Source: Pictodentalium vernedei
Lineage: Eukaryota; Mollusca; Scaphopoda; Dentaliida; Dentaliidae
NCBI GenBank assembly: GCA_031216915.1
Contig: CM062296.1
Coordinates: forward strand, 63,415,084 to 63,479,083
Length of the DNA stretch: 64,000 nucleotides
Reading direction: 5' to 3'
Shown here: piece by piece, positions 11,626-22,116 of the stretch
Numbering within the stretch: the first letter of the stretch is position 1
Layout of the letters: each line of letters begins with the position of its first letter
Made by a program: the position numbers and the translations under genes
Notes under the pieces: model-generated
Databases searched by the model: none
The model's input: the letters and a program-made list of their open reading frames with translations, nothing else
What the model was told of the DNA's origin: nothing

Positions 11626-13505
11626 AATCCATGAATTGCTCGATTTATACATTCTCTTGTCTATCTAGTGTTACAAGAGATTCAGACTGGGGCAAACATT
11701 CGGTGGTTGACTCAGAGAGTGCCGCCGCAGTTGCCGGACCCGAGTGTGGCTGTTATGACGGTTGCCAGTCAAACAGATTGGGATATATACTGATCCCTAC
11801 GGATTCGAAGTGCCAGGGTCTTTGGGTTCCGCAGTCTTTTAGCTATCAGTTTAACTTCCGCGGAATAATGTTTTTTAGGCTTGCTTTATGTCATTGCATG
11901 AACATTATTCAGAAACGCATGCCCAAATTCCTGTCCTTTAATTCGACAGTAGTGGCGTATCTCCGGAACCAGGGAGGCACTCTTTCGTTTCCGTTATTCA
12001 ATTTAATGGAAAGAATCCGTCTGTTGGTTATAGTACACCAAGTTCAGTTTTGGTCCGTCATATTCTGGGTCGTCTGATTGTTTTATCGGACTCCCGTTCT
12101 CTTACGGGTCGCTTGTTGCTGTCAGAATGTACTCTCAACAAACAAGTATTCAATCAGATTTGCTATCTATGGGAGCGCCCAATGATGTTTTATTTATGAC
12201 ACAGCTTGCTAATCAATTGCAGACGTATGTGTTGGCTTGTCCAGATCTCTGAGCTAATACTGTTAACGCTCTATTGATCTATAGGACGGAATGATAGGAT
12301 ACGCGTATCCTCCGGCGCTGTTGTTTTAGCAGGTATTGCTAAGATAAACAACCACAATACATTTCTGTTGATAGCATCTCTATCTTCACAGAGATCATGA
12401 GTAATTTACTCTCTTGTCTACTGTGGATCTTAACGTGAAATCTTCCTCTATGTGAGGATCTTTTTTCACTGGGTAAATCGTGTCATCTTTATCACAACCA
12501 GCAAGGTCGCAACCTTCATGTATTCCGTTGTGTGGTCCGTATTGCATTGTAAGCACTGTACTGGACGAGCTTTGGACGCGATTTCTTACTATAGGAGATC
12601 CTCTTCTTCGCTATTCTATGCGACTAAAGTGGAGGCTCTTCCGTCGTGGTGTAGGGATCATTATGTTCATATTGTTGATCCCTCCATACTACTCATTGCT
12701 ATTTTTTAGTATACTTGTTTCACAAGATCTACTGCAGCCTGTTATAATTAGGTTATAGGTTTATGTTACCTCATACCTATGCACTCTACGATAGTTTACA
12801 ATTGAGTCTTTTGTCTCTTTATCTAAGTCAGTTAGTAACTTTTTGATAAATAGACTTAGAATCTTTAGATTAAATTCCTATACGGATTTTAACTTCGGTT
12901 CTTATTTAGCTAAGTAATCATTTGAGCCTCTGGAAACAGTAGTTTTCAAATTCTGACCTTTTAGACAGTAATTCTTTTGGTTTCTCTTTTACTGTAGAGT
13001 CAGTGAGTTTCATGCACTATCGATGGACGATTTTCACTTTCATAGTTTCGGAATCAATACTTCCGTTACTATTTAGGTTGGATTGTTGCATAAGAGTTAG
13101 GCTCCTATTATCCGGAACCTATTATTTTAAGGTCCTTCCGTCTTCGTATGGGCATAGGCCTTTACTCTTTCCGGGTACAGTTTATGTATTTATAAACAGA
13201 TATCTGTTTATTACTAGGGCGTAAGCTTCTTCTGTCTTTGATGTCTAGTAGAAGGACGTTACGCTCCATTTTATTGTTAATGGATTCTATTAACTAGCGT
13301 ACTGCTTATGGTATATCATTGACTTAGCAGTTGTGCTTAAGATTTCGGCTCATGAAGTAAGAGTTCTTCTACTTCTTGGGCTTACTTAATAGTGTCGCTA
13401 TTATAGATTTTTGAAGGCCGCTCATTGCGCTCAGCCATCCACATTCATGAATTTTATCTTAGAAATATCGAGTCAATTTCTTGAGGCCTCTTTTGTTAGG
13501 TCTAT
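11626..13505 (+). pseudogene. Copy B RNase H and tyrosine recombinase remnants
   Basis: About 11626 aligns with F near 41160, so the roughly 1.3 kb encoding the RT core including the YLDD motif is absent. The RNase H region is readable as a 148-codon open stretch (11631-12077) with VVAYLRNQGG and PLFNLMERI matching F. The recombinase region 12470-13505 is recognisable by DNA similarity only; it is interrupted by many stops. It should be unable to replicate on its own. Confidence 0.8.
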
Positions 13506-14919
13506 TATCTACTGCTCAGAATGTCATTCTCTTAACAGTTGCTACTATAGCTAGGTAGGCTGTCTGTTTCGGCAGTGTCTCCGTTCGGCTGCCCTCTTCG
13601 CTCTGGGCTATTTGACCCAGGGCAAGAAAAAGGTGGGGGGGGAGGGTGTTCCCTTGGGTCACCTGTTTTTACTATGAAAACAAGGGGATACCTCCTCCGG
13701 AGTTAGTAATTCTGAGCTGTTATTGGGATGGTTGTTTAGTGAGAAGTTGAAGTTTATAAAATTCATTCAAGTCTTAGTTTTTAAAGTATAGCTTTTGAAT
13801 ACTGCATATGTCAACGGACATGATTATGCAATTCTCAGACACTTTTAGGAGTATAAGAGTCTCTATTCTCTAGACTTACTTTATTATTGGCTTACTTTAA
13901 AAATTATTACTATAAGGATTATATTGGATATTAATAGAGTACATGGATGTATGAAGCTCAATTTTTGGAAGGTGTTGTAGCTTTCTAATTTATCATTAAT
14001 AAGAAAGATACATGTAAGGCCTATTACTTCTTTTCCCTACAGGGGATGACTCTATTTTATTTTATTGAGCGTATTCCATTTTGCTCTATGTCCTTGGCCC
14101 TCCAGCCTTTTTACTATTCAGCTATGTCTGGGTCATTGGTACAGTATAAAAATGTTAAAAAATTTATAGTAATTTATATATTTTTAGCTCACCTGAGCGA
14201 AGCTCAAGGGGAGCTTAACTAATCACTTTCTGTCCGTCGTCCATCGTCCGTCGTCCGTCGTCCGTCGTCGTCCGTCCGGCGTTAACTTTACATTATCGAC
14301 TTCTCCTCCTAAACCACTAGCCCAATTTTATTCAAATGTTGGCTAAATGTTTATTACCTAATGCCAATTCAGATTTGTTCAAATGAAGTTGCCCCTCCTC
14401 CTGGGTGGTGCCACACCCCCAAGGGGCACCAAAATCTTTGTAAATCTTCTTCTCATGAACCAGCAGTAGCAGAGACTTGATATTTGGTGTGCAGCTTCCT
14501 TTTGAGGTGTAGACTTAGATTTGTTCAAGAGAAGTTTGTGGGGCTATACTTGACGTTGTTATGAGAGGGGCAAAATTTTTTGCCCCGCCCAAAATTTCTA
14601 TTTTCCAAACCGAGAGGCTGATTTGAACCAAATTTTATGTGAGGGCTTATTGGGTCATGAGTACTTGATTTATGCAAAAAAAAATTTTCCCGCAGCCCCG
14701 TGGGAACCACAGGAGCTAAAAATAGAAAAAATTTAAAACGCCCATATCTCCAAAACTGCACGGCACTGAGAATTTTTATTTGGTGTGCAGCTTCCTTAGG
14801 ACCAACAGAAAGGATTGGTAAAAAAAAATTGCCATCGGTTTTATCATAGGGTACAGTTTCGGGACTTTGAAAAAGTGCTGAGTCAGCACTTTTTAACACT
14901 GTAGGCAATGGGAAAAACA

Positions 14920-17334
14920 TTAAAAAATCTTCTTCTCCAGATCCAGCAGGCAGAATCTTTTGATATTTGGTATGCAACATTGTAGGGTGGATCTGATTCA
15001 AGTTTGTTCAAATCGGCCCCCTGGGTTCATATTTGGGCTCAGTATAGGAGCCCGATTTCGAACTTAGTGCATTTCAGGCAAATTTCTTAAAAAATCTTCT
15101 TCTCCAGATCCAGCAGGCAGAATCTTTTGATATTTGGTATGCAACATTGTGGGGTGGATCTGATTCAAGTTTGTTCAAATCGGCCCCCTGGGTTTATATT
15201 TGGGTTCAGTATAGGAGCCCAAATTTGAACTTACTGCATTTCAGGCAAATTTCTTTGAAAATCTTCTTCTCCAGATCCAGCAGGCAGAATCTTTTGATAT
15301 TTGGTATGCAACATTGTAGGGTGGATCTGATTCAAGTTTGTTCAAATCGGCTCCCTAGATTCATATTTGGGCTCACTATAGGAGCTCGAATTCGAATTTA
15401 GTGCATTTCAGGCAAATTTCTTCAAAAATCTTCTTCTCCAGATCCAGCAGGCAGAATCTTTTGATATTTGGTATGCAATGTTGCGGGGTAGATCTGATTC
15501 AAGTTTGTTCAAATCGGCCCCCTGGATACATATTTGGGCTTACTATAGAAGCCCGAATTCGAACTTAGTGCATTTCAGGCAAATTTCTTAAAAAATCTTC
15601 TTCTCCAGATCCAGCAGGCAGAATCTTTTCATATTTGGTAAGCAACATTGTGGGGTGGATCTGATTCAAGATTGTTCAAATCGGCCCCCTGGGTTAATAT
15701 TTGGGCTCAGTATAGGAGCCCGATTTCGAACTTAGTGCATTTCAGGCAAATTTCTTAAAAAATCTTCTTCTCCAGATCCAGCAGGCAGAATCTTTTGATA
15801 TTTGGTATGCAACATTGTAGGGTGGATCTGATTCAAGTTTGTTCAAATCGGCCCCCTGGGTTCATATTTGGGCTCAGTATAGGAGCCCGATTTCGAACTT
15901 AGTGCATTTAGGCAAATTTCTTAAAAAATCTTCTTCTCCAGATCCAGAAGGCAGAATCTTTTGATATTTGGTATGCAACATTGTGGGGTGGATCTGATTC
16001 AAGTTTGTTCAAATCGGCTTCCTAGATTCATATTTGGGCTCACTATAGAAGCTCGAATTTGAACTTAGTGCATTTCATGCAAATTTCTTAAAAAATCTTC
16101 TTCTCCAGATCCAGCAGGCAGAATCTTTTCATATTTGGTAAGCAACATTGTGGGGTGGATCTGATTCAAGTTTGTTCAAATCGGCCCCCTGGGTTTATAT
16201 TTGGGCTCAGTATAGGAGCCCAAATTTGAACTTAGTGCATTTCAAGCAAATTTATTAAAAAATCTTCTTCTCCAGATCCAGCAGACAGAATCTTTTGATA
16301 TTTGGTATGCAACATTGTGGGGTGGATCTGATTCAAGTTTGTTCAAATCGGCTTCCTAGATTCATATTTGGGCTCACTATAGAAGCTCGAATTCGAACTT
16401 AGTGCATTTCAGGCAAATTTCTTAAAAAATCATCTTCTCCAGATCCAGCAGGCAGAATCTTTTGATATTTGGTATGCAACATTGCGGGGTGGATCTGATT
16501 CAAGTTTGTTCAAATCAGCCACCTGGATTCATATTTGGGCTCACTATAGAAGCTCGAATTCAAACTTAGTGCATTTCGGGCAAATTTCTTCAAAAATCTT
16601 CTTCTCCAGATCCAGCAGGCAGAATCTTTTGATATTTGGTATGCAACATTGCGGGGTGGATCTGATTCAAGTTTGTTCAAATCGGCCCCCTGGATTCATA
16701 TTTGGGCTTAATATAGAAGCCCGAATTCGCACTTAGTGCATTTCAGGCAAATTTCTTCAAAAATCTTCTTCTCCAGATCCAGCAGGCAGAATCTTTTGAT
16801 ATTTGGTATGCAACATTGCGGGGTGGATCTGATTCAAGTTTGTTCAAATCGGCCCCCTGGATTCATATTTGGGCTTAATATAGAAGCCCGAATTCGCACT
16901 TAGTGCATTTCGGGCAAATTTATTAAAAAATCTTCTTCTCCAGATCCAGTAGGCAGAATCTTTTGATATTTGGTATGCAACATTGTGGGGTGGATCTGAT
17001 TCAAGTTTGTTCAAATCGGCTTCCTAGTTTCATATTTGGGCTCACTATAGAAGCTTGAATTCGAACTTAGTGCATTTCAGGCAAATTTCTTAAAAAATCT
17101 TCTTCTCCAGATCCAGCTTCAGAATCTTTTCATATTTGGTAAGCAACATTGTGGGGTGGATCTGATTCAAGTTTGTTCAAATCGGCCCCCTGGGTTTATA
17201 TTTGGGCTCCGTATAGGAGCCCAAATTTTAACTTAGTGCGTTTCAGGCATATTTCTTAAAAAATCTTCTTCTCCAGATCCAGCAGGCAGAATCTTTTGAT
17301 ATTTGGTATGCAACATTGTAGGGTGGATCTGATT
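14920..17334 (+). repeat. 167-bp tandem array, 15 units
   Basis: The AATCTTTT(G/C)ATATTTGG anchor recurs from about 14954 to 17290; steps are 167 except two of 166. Unit subtypes (AGCAACATTG versus TGCAACATTG; GCCCCCTGGG versus GCTTCCTAG) alternate in blocks, implying amplification of multi-unit segments. Confidence 0.95.
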
Positions 17335-18735
17335 GTGATTCATGAACGTATTTATTTGTAAAGTTGATAGAATCTTAGACAAAATTTGCAGAAAAGATCT
17401 ACTATAGAAGGGGTGGTATCCAGGGTGAACCGTTTACCCCAAATCTAGCAGTACTAATGCATTATTCACACAAATCTTCGTTCAAATTTTATGACCCCTC
17501 ATTGGAACACACGCATTCAGCTCATTCCAACAAAGGTCATATGCCATGTTTTCGAGACAAAGGAATAAAAATTTTAGTTATTCATGAAATTTTTAGGCAA
17601 CTGTTGTCTGTTATTCACATTGCTTCATGAAATTTCAGTACTTTTAGAATTTACCTCAGTAATCAAGGGTTAATTCCCCTTAATTAAATGTCGCCTCTAA
17701 AAAACAACCACTTTGCATATCTTACCTTTTTACCAGCATAACTGCCAAAACTTGTCAGCATTCTTCGCAAAAATCGCTATTCAAATTTTAATTTTTGTCT
17801 CTTAAACATACATGTACTTATCGCTTGTAAATACCCCATTGGAATGAGCTTTTTTAGCTCATTCCAATGAGAGGTCGCACACCATGCTTTTTGAGTCAAA
17901 AAAGCAATTTTTTTAGTTATTCCAGAATTTCGTACGTAAAACACAGCTTTATGACTTCACATTAAAATGAGCTCTCTAAGCTTGTTCCAATCAACATTCA
18001 CGCACTATGTCTTTCACACAAAAAATAAAATTTTCCATTTACTCAGGAATTTTGTTTGCAAGAACACTCTTACCCCCCCCCCCCCCCCCCCCCCCCCCCA
18101 CAAACACACACACACAAACACACACACACACACACAAACACAGACACACACATCTAAAAGTTCGTCAGCAAAAAAACAGTTACTTCAATTTTTAAATGCA
18201 TTATAGGAACAACTTGCCTAATCAAATTTAAATACTTTTGCATCATCCTGTATCTAGAACAAACCATTTACCATATCTTTACGCAAAATTCTCCAGCATC
18301 ATTCACAAAAAGACACCATTATTTATATATTCACATTTCTGTCTCAAAAATATACCTGATCTTCCCATACCCCTATTGGAATAAGCTGTTTGAGCTTGTT
18401 CCAATGATGATAAAAAAAAATAAAATTTGTGAAAATTTTTGTTTTCTTGCATGCAAATATATACATGTAGCACATGGAAGATATCCACAGTTGGGGAGAG
18501 ATGTCCAAGGCTATCTCTTCACATTCCTTGTTTGTGCTTCATGCTAAACCAGTTTGTCTGCAGAGATAAATTTGCTTTATTAAAAATCATTGGAGATTGG
18601 CCACACACCAATGATTTTAAATAAAACTAATTTTAGGTAACAAATGTTGAACTTCAAACAAAATCTATCACTCAACCAGTTAATGTTGATGAGGCATGAC
18701 ATGGTGAAGGTGACCTAAAATACTTCTTAGAGTCA
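17335..18735 (+). other. 3' tail of the nested element
   Basis: AT-rich, non-coding. It contains inverted pairs around TTGGAATGAGC/GCTCATTCCAA (about 17838-17868) and TTGGAATAAGC (about 18377), related to the palindrome family at 50775-50833 and 59431-59516. It also holds a poly-C run followed by (CA)n. Confidence 0.6.
18073..18152. repeat. Poly-C and (CA)n microsatellite
   Basis: About 27 Cs followed by roughly 50 bases of interrupted CA/ACAAACAC repeats. Confidence 0.95.
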
Positions 18736-18874
18736 CTTTGTCAGGTGAGCGATTAAGGCCACGTGGGGCCTCTTGTTTATACTTACCAATGACCCAGACG
18801 GGGATGGCCCTCCCAGGAGTTGGGAACTCTTGCCTCCCCGCTGAGTACATAGCGCTTACCAGGCACTGGTTATT

Positions 18875-19101
18875 AGAATGATTAATGGCGCCAATTTCGG
18901 AACGTCCTTGACACTGCGCATGCGCAGTAGGGGCGAAGGGTGGAGGGCCTTTCAGGACATGTTTTCTTTAGTTTTAGATGCAAATTTTGGGGATTGGGGG
19001 GCAAAATTTGTGTTTGGCCCTATATTTTAAGAGTTAGCACCAGCTATGTCTGGGTCATTGGTAAGTATAAAAAATATATAAATTACTATAAATTTTTTAA
19101 C
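18875..19101 (-). repeat. Copy B right inverted terminal repeat
   Basis: Inverse of 7509-7709, plus about 25 extra AT-rich bases at the terminus. It contains ACTGCGCATGCGCAGT (18913-18928) and, near the terminus, TTGGTAAGTATAAA, which resembles a splice donor on the + strand. Confidence 0.9.
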
Positions 19102-19122
19102 TTTTTTTTAATCAAAATTTAG

Positions 19123-19232
19123 CTTTCTGAGGAGGAAGTCACCAGGACCATTGGTACCACTCTTACCACTGACATTTATTTTTGGCTATCAATATGATTT
19201 GGCTTATGGGACCAAAATCAACAGAATGCAAG
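19123..19232 (+). CDS. PLGRKT: PLGRKT homologue, internal exon
   Basis: An AG at 19121-19122 precedes the exon and a strong donor G|GTAAGAAT follows 19232. Read with one leading base from the previous codon, the exon encodes a segment containing RRKSPGPLVPLLPL followed by YQYDLAYG and INRMQ. This matches vertebrate Plg-R(KT) (KKKKPAFLVPIVPL, YQYDLGYG, ERMKGEAE) in order and spacing, including the second membrane segment and the diagnostic YQYDL motif. The exon ends in phase 1; its last G completes a GCT codon with the exon at 47332. In vertebrates the product is a small two-pass membrane protein of plasma membrane and mitochondria. Earlier exons (the N-terminal helix and first membrane segment) were not found in 1-19122. 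I rely on remembered family motifs, not a search. Confidence 0.85.
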
Positions 19233-19498
19233 GTAAGAATCTCATGTACGGTAGAACCCTGTTAATTGAATAGCCACATATCTTGTGAAAAATAGTTAAT
19301 TAACCCTCTGCTCTGATGTCAAGATAATGAAATTTCAAACAGCAAATGTTTTCCATAGTGCAACCAGGATTTAACCACTTCAGTCTTGTTTGACAGAATA
19401 ATTTTGAATTAGAGGAAGAAAATTGCATCTCAAAATTTTGATATTTCGACGTCATTTTGCCCTTCTAAAGAAGAGAAGATTGATAATACAGTTAAAAC

Positions 19499-20900
19499 CA
19501 GAAGTCCTGTCACTGTATTGTGCACTATTTTGAAGCAGTGGTGCACAGACTAAGTGCATTTTGCCCCTGTCAAACTGCATCATTTGCGTAACCCAATTTC
19601 TGTAGGAAAACAGAGTGCACAACTCTGTACAATTTTATACTCGTAAATAGAGATCATTAACATCATAACTTCTCCTGGGATACATGTACATGTAATGATG
19701 TAAATAGATATAAAAAATTAACTGTATATACAGAATGAAGAGAGTGGATTACTACTTAATCGCAGCGCCATATAGTTCCCACACAAAAAGTATTTATAAT
19801 TGTCTATATAATAGCACAAGAAACACTTGCAAACTTTCATTACATGGACCAACGGGTTTGCAAGTGCTTCTTGATTTTTGTCCTCGGAAATTGTAAATAA
19901 TTATGAGGTGAAAAATGTATCCCACGGCGATTTAGTAGTAATCCAGCATCCACATACATGTACCATACAGTTGAAACTAGTGCAGAAAATGCTCGTTTGT
20001 TAACCTGCTCCTCAATGCAGAAAAATGAAGTAGTCTGAAATACACAACAGCGTTTGTGATGTGCAAGGCAAAATGTAATGTGCTATTAGTGAGATCAGTA
20101 GTGAAATCAAAAACTGAACTGATCACACATAAGGAAAATATTGAGACTACAGTACGTGGAGGGTGGATTACTAATCAATCGCTGTGGGATAGATTTTTCA
20201 CTTAGTAATTATTTACAATTTCTGAGACCAAAACACAAGAAGCACTTGAAAATCACCATCACATGGACCACCAGGTTGTACCCGGTGGTCCACATGATGA
20301 ATGTTTGCAAGTGTTTCTTGTGCTGTTATGAACAGTTATAAATACTTTTCAAGTTGAATTTTAATTTCTATTTTCGTTGGTCATTATATTTACATGTATC
20401 CCAGTAGAGGTTAGGAATGATGTTAAGGTCTCAAAAAATTAATAATCTGTTTCTCAGGCACTCCCGCATGCTCCTTTTGTCTGCTGCTTGCTCTCTTTTG
20501 ATAACCAATGCAAACTTAAAAAAAAATTTAAAAAAAAAACGGTTTATGCCTAATATTTTACCCAAGTTAATAAAATTGATAAATTTGTCCCTTTAATGCA
20601 ACAAGGCTTTGCAATGCTTTAGCATTGCAAAGCCTTCTTGCACTCAAAGGACAAAATACACCCATACTATTATGTAGATTATGAGGCCTAAAGCAAACCA
20701 AGAACATAAACTTTTGCTGGCAAAGAAATAATTAAAAAAAAAATAAAAAAACGCCGCCCGCATGCAATTTTACCAAAAATGGCCTGAGAAACAGAAAATC
20801 TACTTTGTGGGGCCTAATGATCTTTATTTACTAGTATAGAATTGTACAAAGGGCATGCTGTTTTTCTGCAGGAATTGAATCACGATAATGGTGCAGTTTT
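19499..20900. mobile_element. Long TA-type fold-back repeats (two related, overlapping copies)
   Basis: 19499 begins with CAGTTAAAACCAGAAGTCC after TA and is the inverse of the end at about 48962. A second terminus, CAGTTGAAACTAG, lies at about 19972. The interior shares the ACTTGCAAAC...GGACCACC palindrome (about 20232-20325) with 47851-48965. The right end is degraded. A PIF-like MITE (20427-20814) is nested inside. Confidence 0.55.
20427..20814. mobile_element. Fold-back MITE, PIF/Harbinger-like (copy 2)
   Basis: Flanked by TAA at 20424-20426 and 20815-20817. The homologous locus at about 48830 reads straight through with a single TTAA, so it acts as an empty site and confirms a 3-base target duplication. 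The centre is a palindrome around GCAATGC/GCATTGC. Confidence 0.85.
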
Positions 20901-21023
20901 AGCCATGCAGATTTCAGAAATTCATGGAACCTTAAAACAGTTTCGGTGTATTTGATGTCTGGGAACTCTACAGAACCTACTTTTGGGTTCCAAAAAGAGC
21001 TATCAGGCAACGTATTTTTATAT

Positions 21024-21224
21024 ATTTTTATACTGTACCAATGACCCAGACATAGCTGGTGCTAACTCTTAAAATATAGGGCCAAACACAAATTTTGCCC
21101 CCCAATCCCCAAAATTTGCATCTAAAACTAAAGAAAACATGTCCTGAAAGGCCCTCCACACTTCGCCCCTACTGCGCATGCGCAGTGTCAAGGACGTTCC
21201 GAAATTGGCGCCATATATTATTCT
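21024..21224 (+). repeat. Copy C left inverted terminal repeat
   Basis: Pairs with 27775-28001; both carry the CCATATAT variant (one mismatch, ATTATTCT versus ATCATTCT). It contains ACTGCGCATGCGCAGT at 21171-21186; the right repeat has it at 27813-27828. Confidence 0.9.
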
Positions 21225-22116
21225 AAGTTTGGCCGTTCATCAGTTAACATCTGACTGATCTTTGTGCTTTTAAATCTCAGTTTAAATGATGCCAGACACA
21301 TAAATATTAGTGAAATGGTGATTCTAAGGAGGATAGAGAAGGAGGAGAGGAAAAGAATGTGTGACAGAATATTATCAGGGCTGTAACTTAAAATTTTTTA
21401 ATGAAATTATGTTAAGTTACCTATTTTCAAGGCAGCAGCCATTTTGTTGTCATTCTGATTATTTAGTTACACTGTTTTTTCAAGTGTTTTCCTCTCTCCC
21501 TGTCCTTTAAGTTCCCCCTTGCTATTCTCCCATGCTTTTGGCATAGTTTCTGTAATTATTATTACTAAAATTTCTTGGGAGTTTTAGCTGAATAACAGAA
21601 TGAATTCTGTTCTTTCCCCATGTTTACGTCTTCACCTACGGGTGGTTAGGCGTTGTGTTCTGCATCTACCATCTGATGTTCTGCAGTTTCTTCCCTGGAA
21701 GTCTCTGTTTTGCATCAGATAGTGTATTTTTGGTAACTGATTTCGGGCCTGGGTGCCTGGAGTCTTATTTTAGTGTTTTTACACTCATTGTTTACATTTA
21801 CAACAGCCCTCTGTGTGAGGGGGGGATTTCTAAAAAATAATATCTTTATGTTATTTTAATCATAACTAGATACATTATTATTGTTCGTAAGTGTTGAATA
21901 AATTGTTTAAAATATTTTTAAAATTTTTGTCCACACTTAGGCTTGGGATCCATTGGGGCTCAACGTTACTTTTCAGAAACTTGGGCTGTTCTGAAAAAAT
22001 ATTTTTTCAAAATATTTTGATTTCAATTATTTTTTCTATATTAATGGATCATATTATTATTATGTATTTTGATTGCCAGGGGTTAGTGCGAGTACTAGGA
22101 CTTGTTTTCTTTTCAC

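Larger units (their letters stand above)
14186..18777 (+). mobile_element. Complete AGCTC...CTTGTT hairpin-ended element, nested in copy B
   Basis: The 5' end folds as AGCTC-ACC-TGAGC-GAA-GCTCA-AGGG-GAGCT (14186-14215). The 3' end has TCAGGTGAGC (18741-18750), the exact inverse of GCTCACCTGA at 14187-14196, then a hairpin AGGCC-ACGTGG-GGCCT (18756-18771) and CTTGTT. The interior has a GTCCGTC-rich stretch, a non-repeated part, fifteen 167-bp units and a tail with AACGAGCTC-like palindromes. Copies C, E and F have six Ts at the empty site; here five Ts precede and one follows, so insertion was T^T with no duplication. This resembles Helentron-associated/pearl-type elements of molluscs. No protein is encoded. 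Confidence 0.8.
14119..18799 (+). repeat. Copy B internal complementary region, split by nested element
   Basis: 14119-14185 plus 18778-18799 correspond to the uninterrupted internal complementary regions at 27611-27699 (C), 35009-35097 (E) and 43592-43680 (F). The nested AGCTC element entered the T run in its right half. Confidence 0.85.
7509..19101 (+). mobile_element. DIRS-like element copy B (RT-deleted derivative), with nested element
   Basis: Left end ATTTTTATTCTG, right end ATTTTTTAAC. Net length after removing the nested element 14186-18777 is about 7.0 kb, the same as full-length copy F. The order is left terminal repeat, leader, degenerate gag (duplicated), RNase H remnant, recombinase remnant, G-rich tract, internal complementary region and right terminal repeat. 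Its right end lies 21 bases before the PLGRKT exon at 19123. The flanks differ from those of copies C and E, so it is a separate insertion. Confidence 0.9.
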
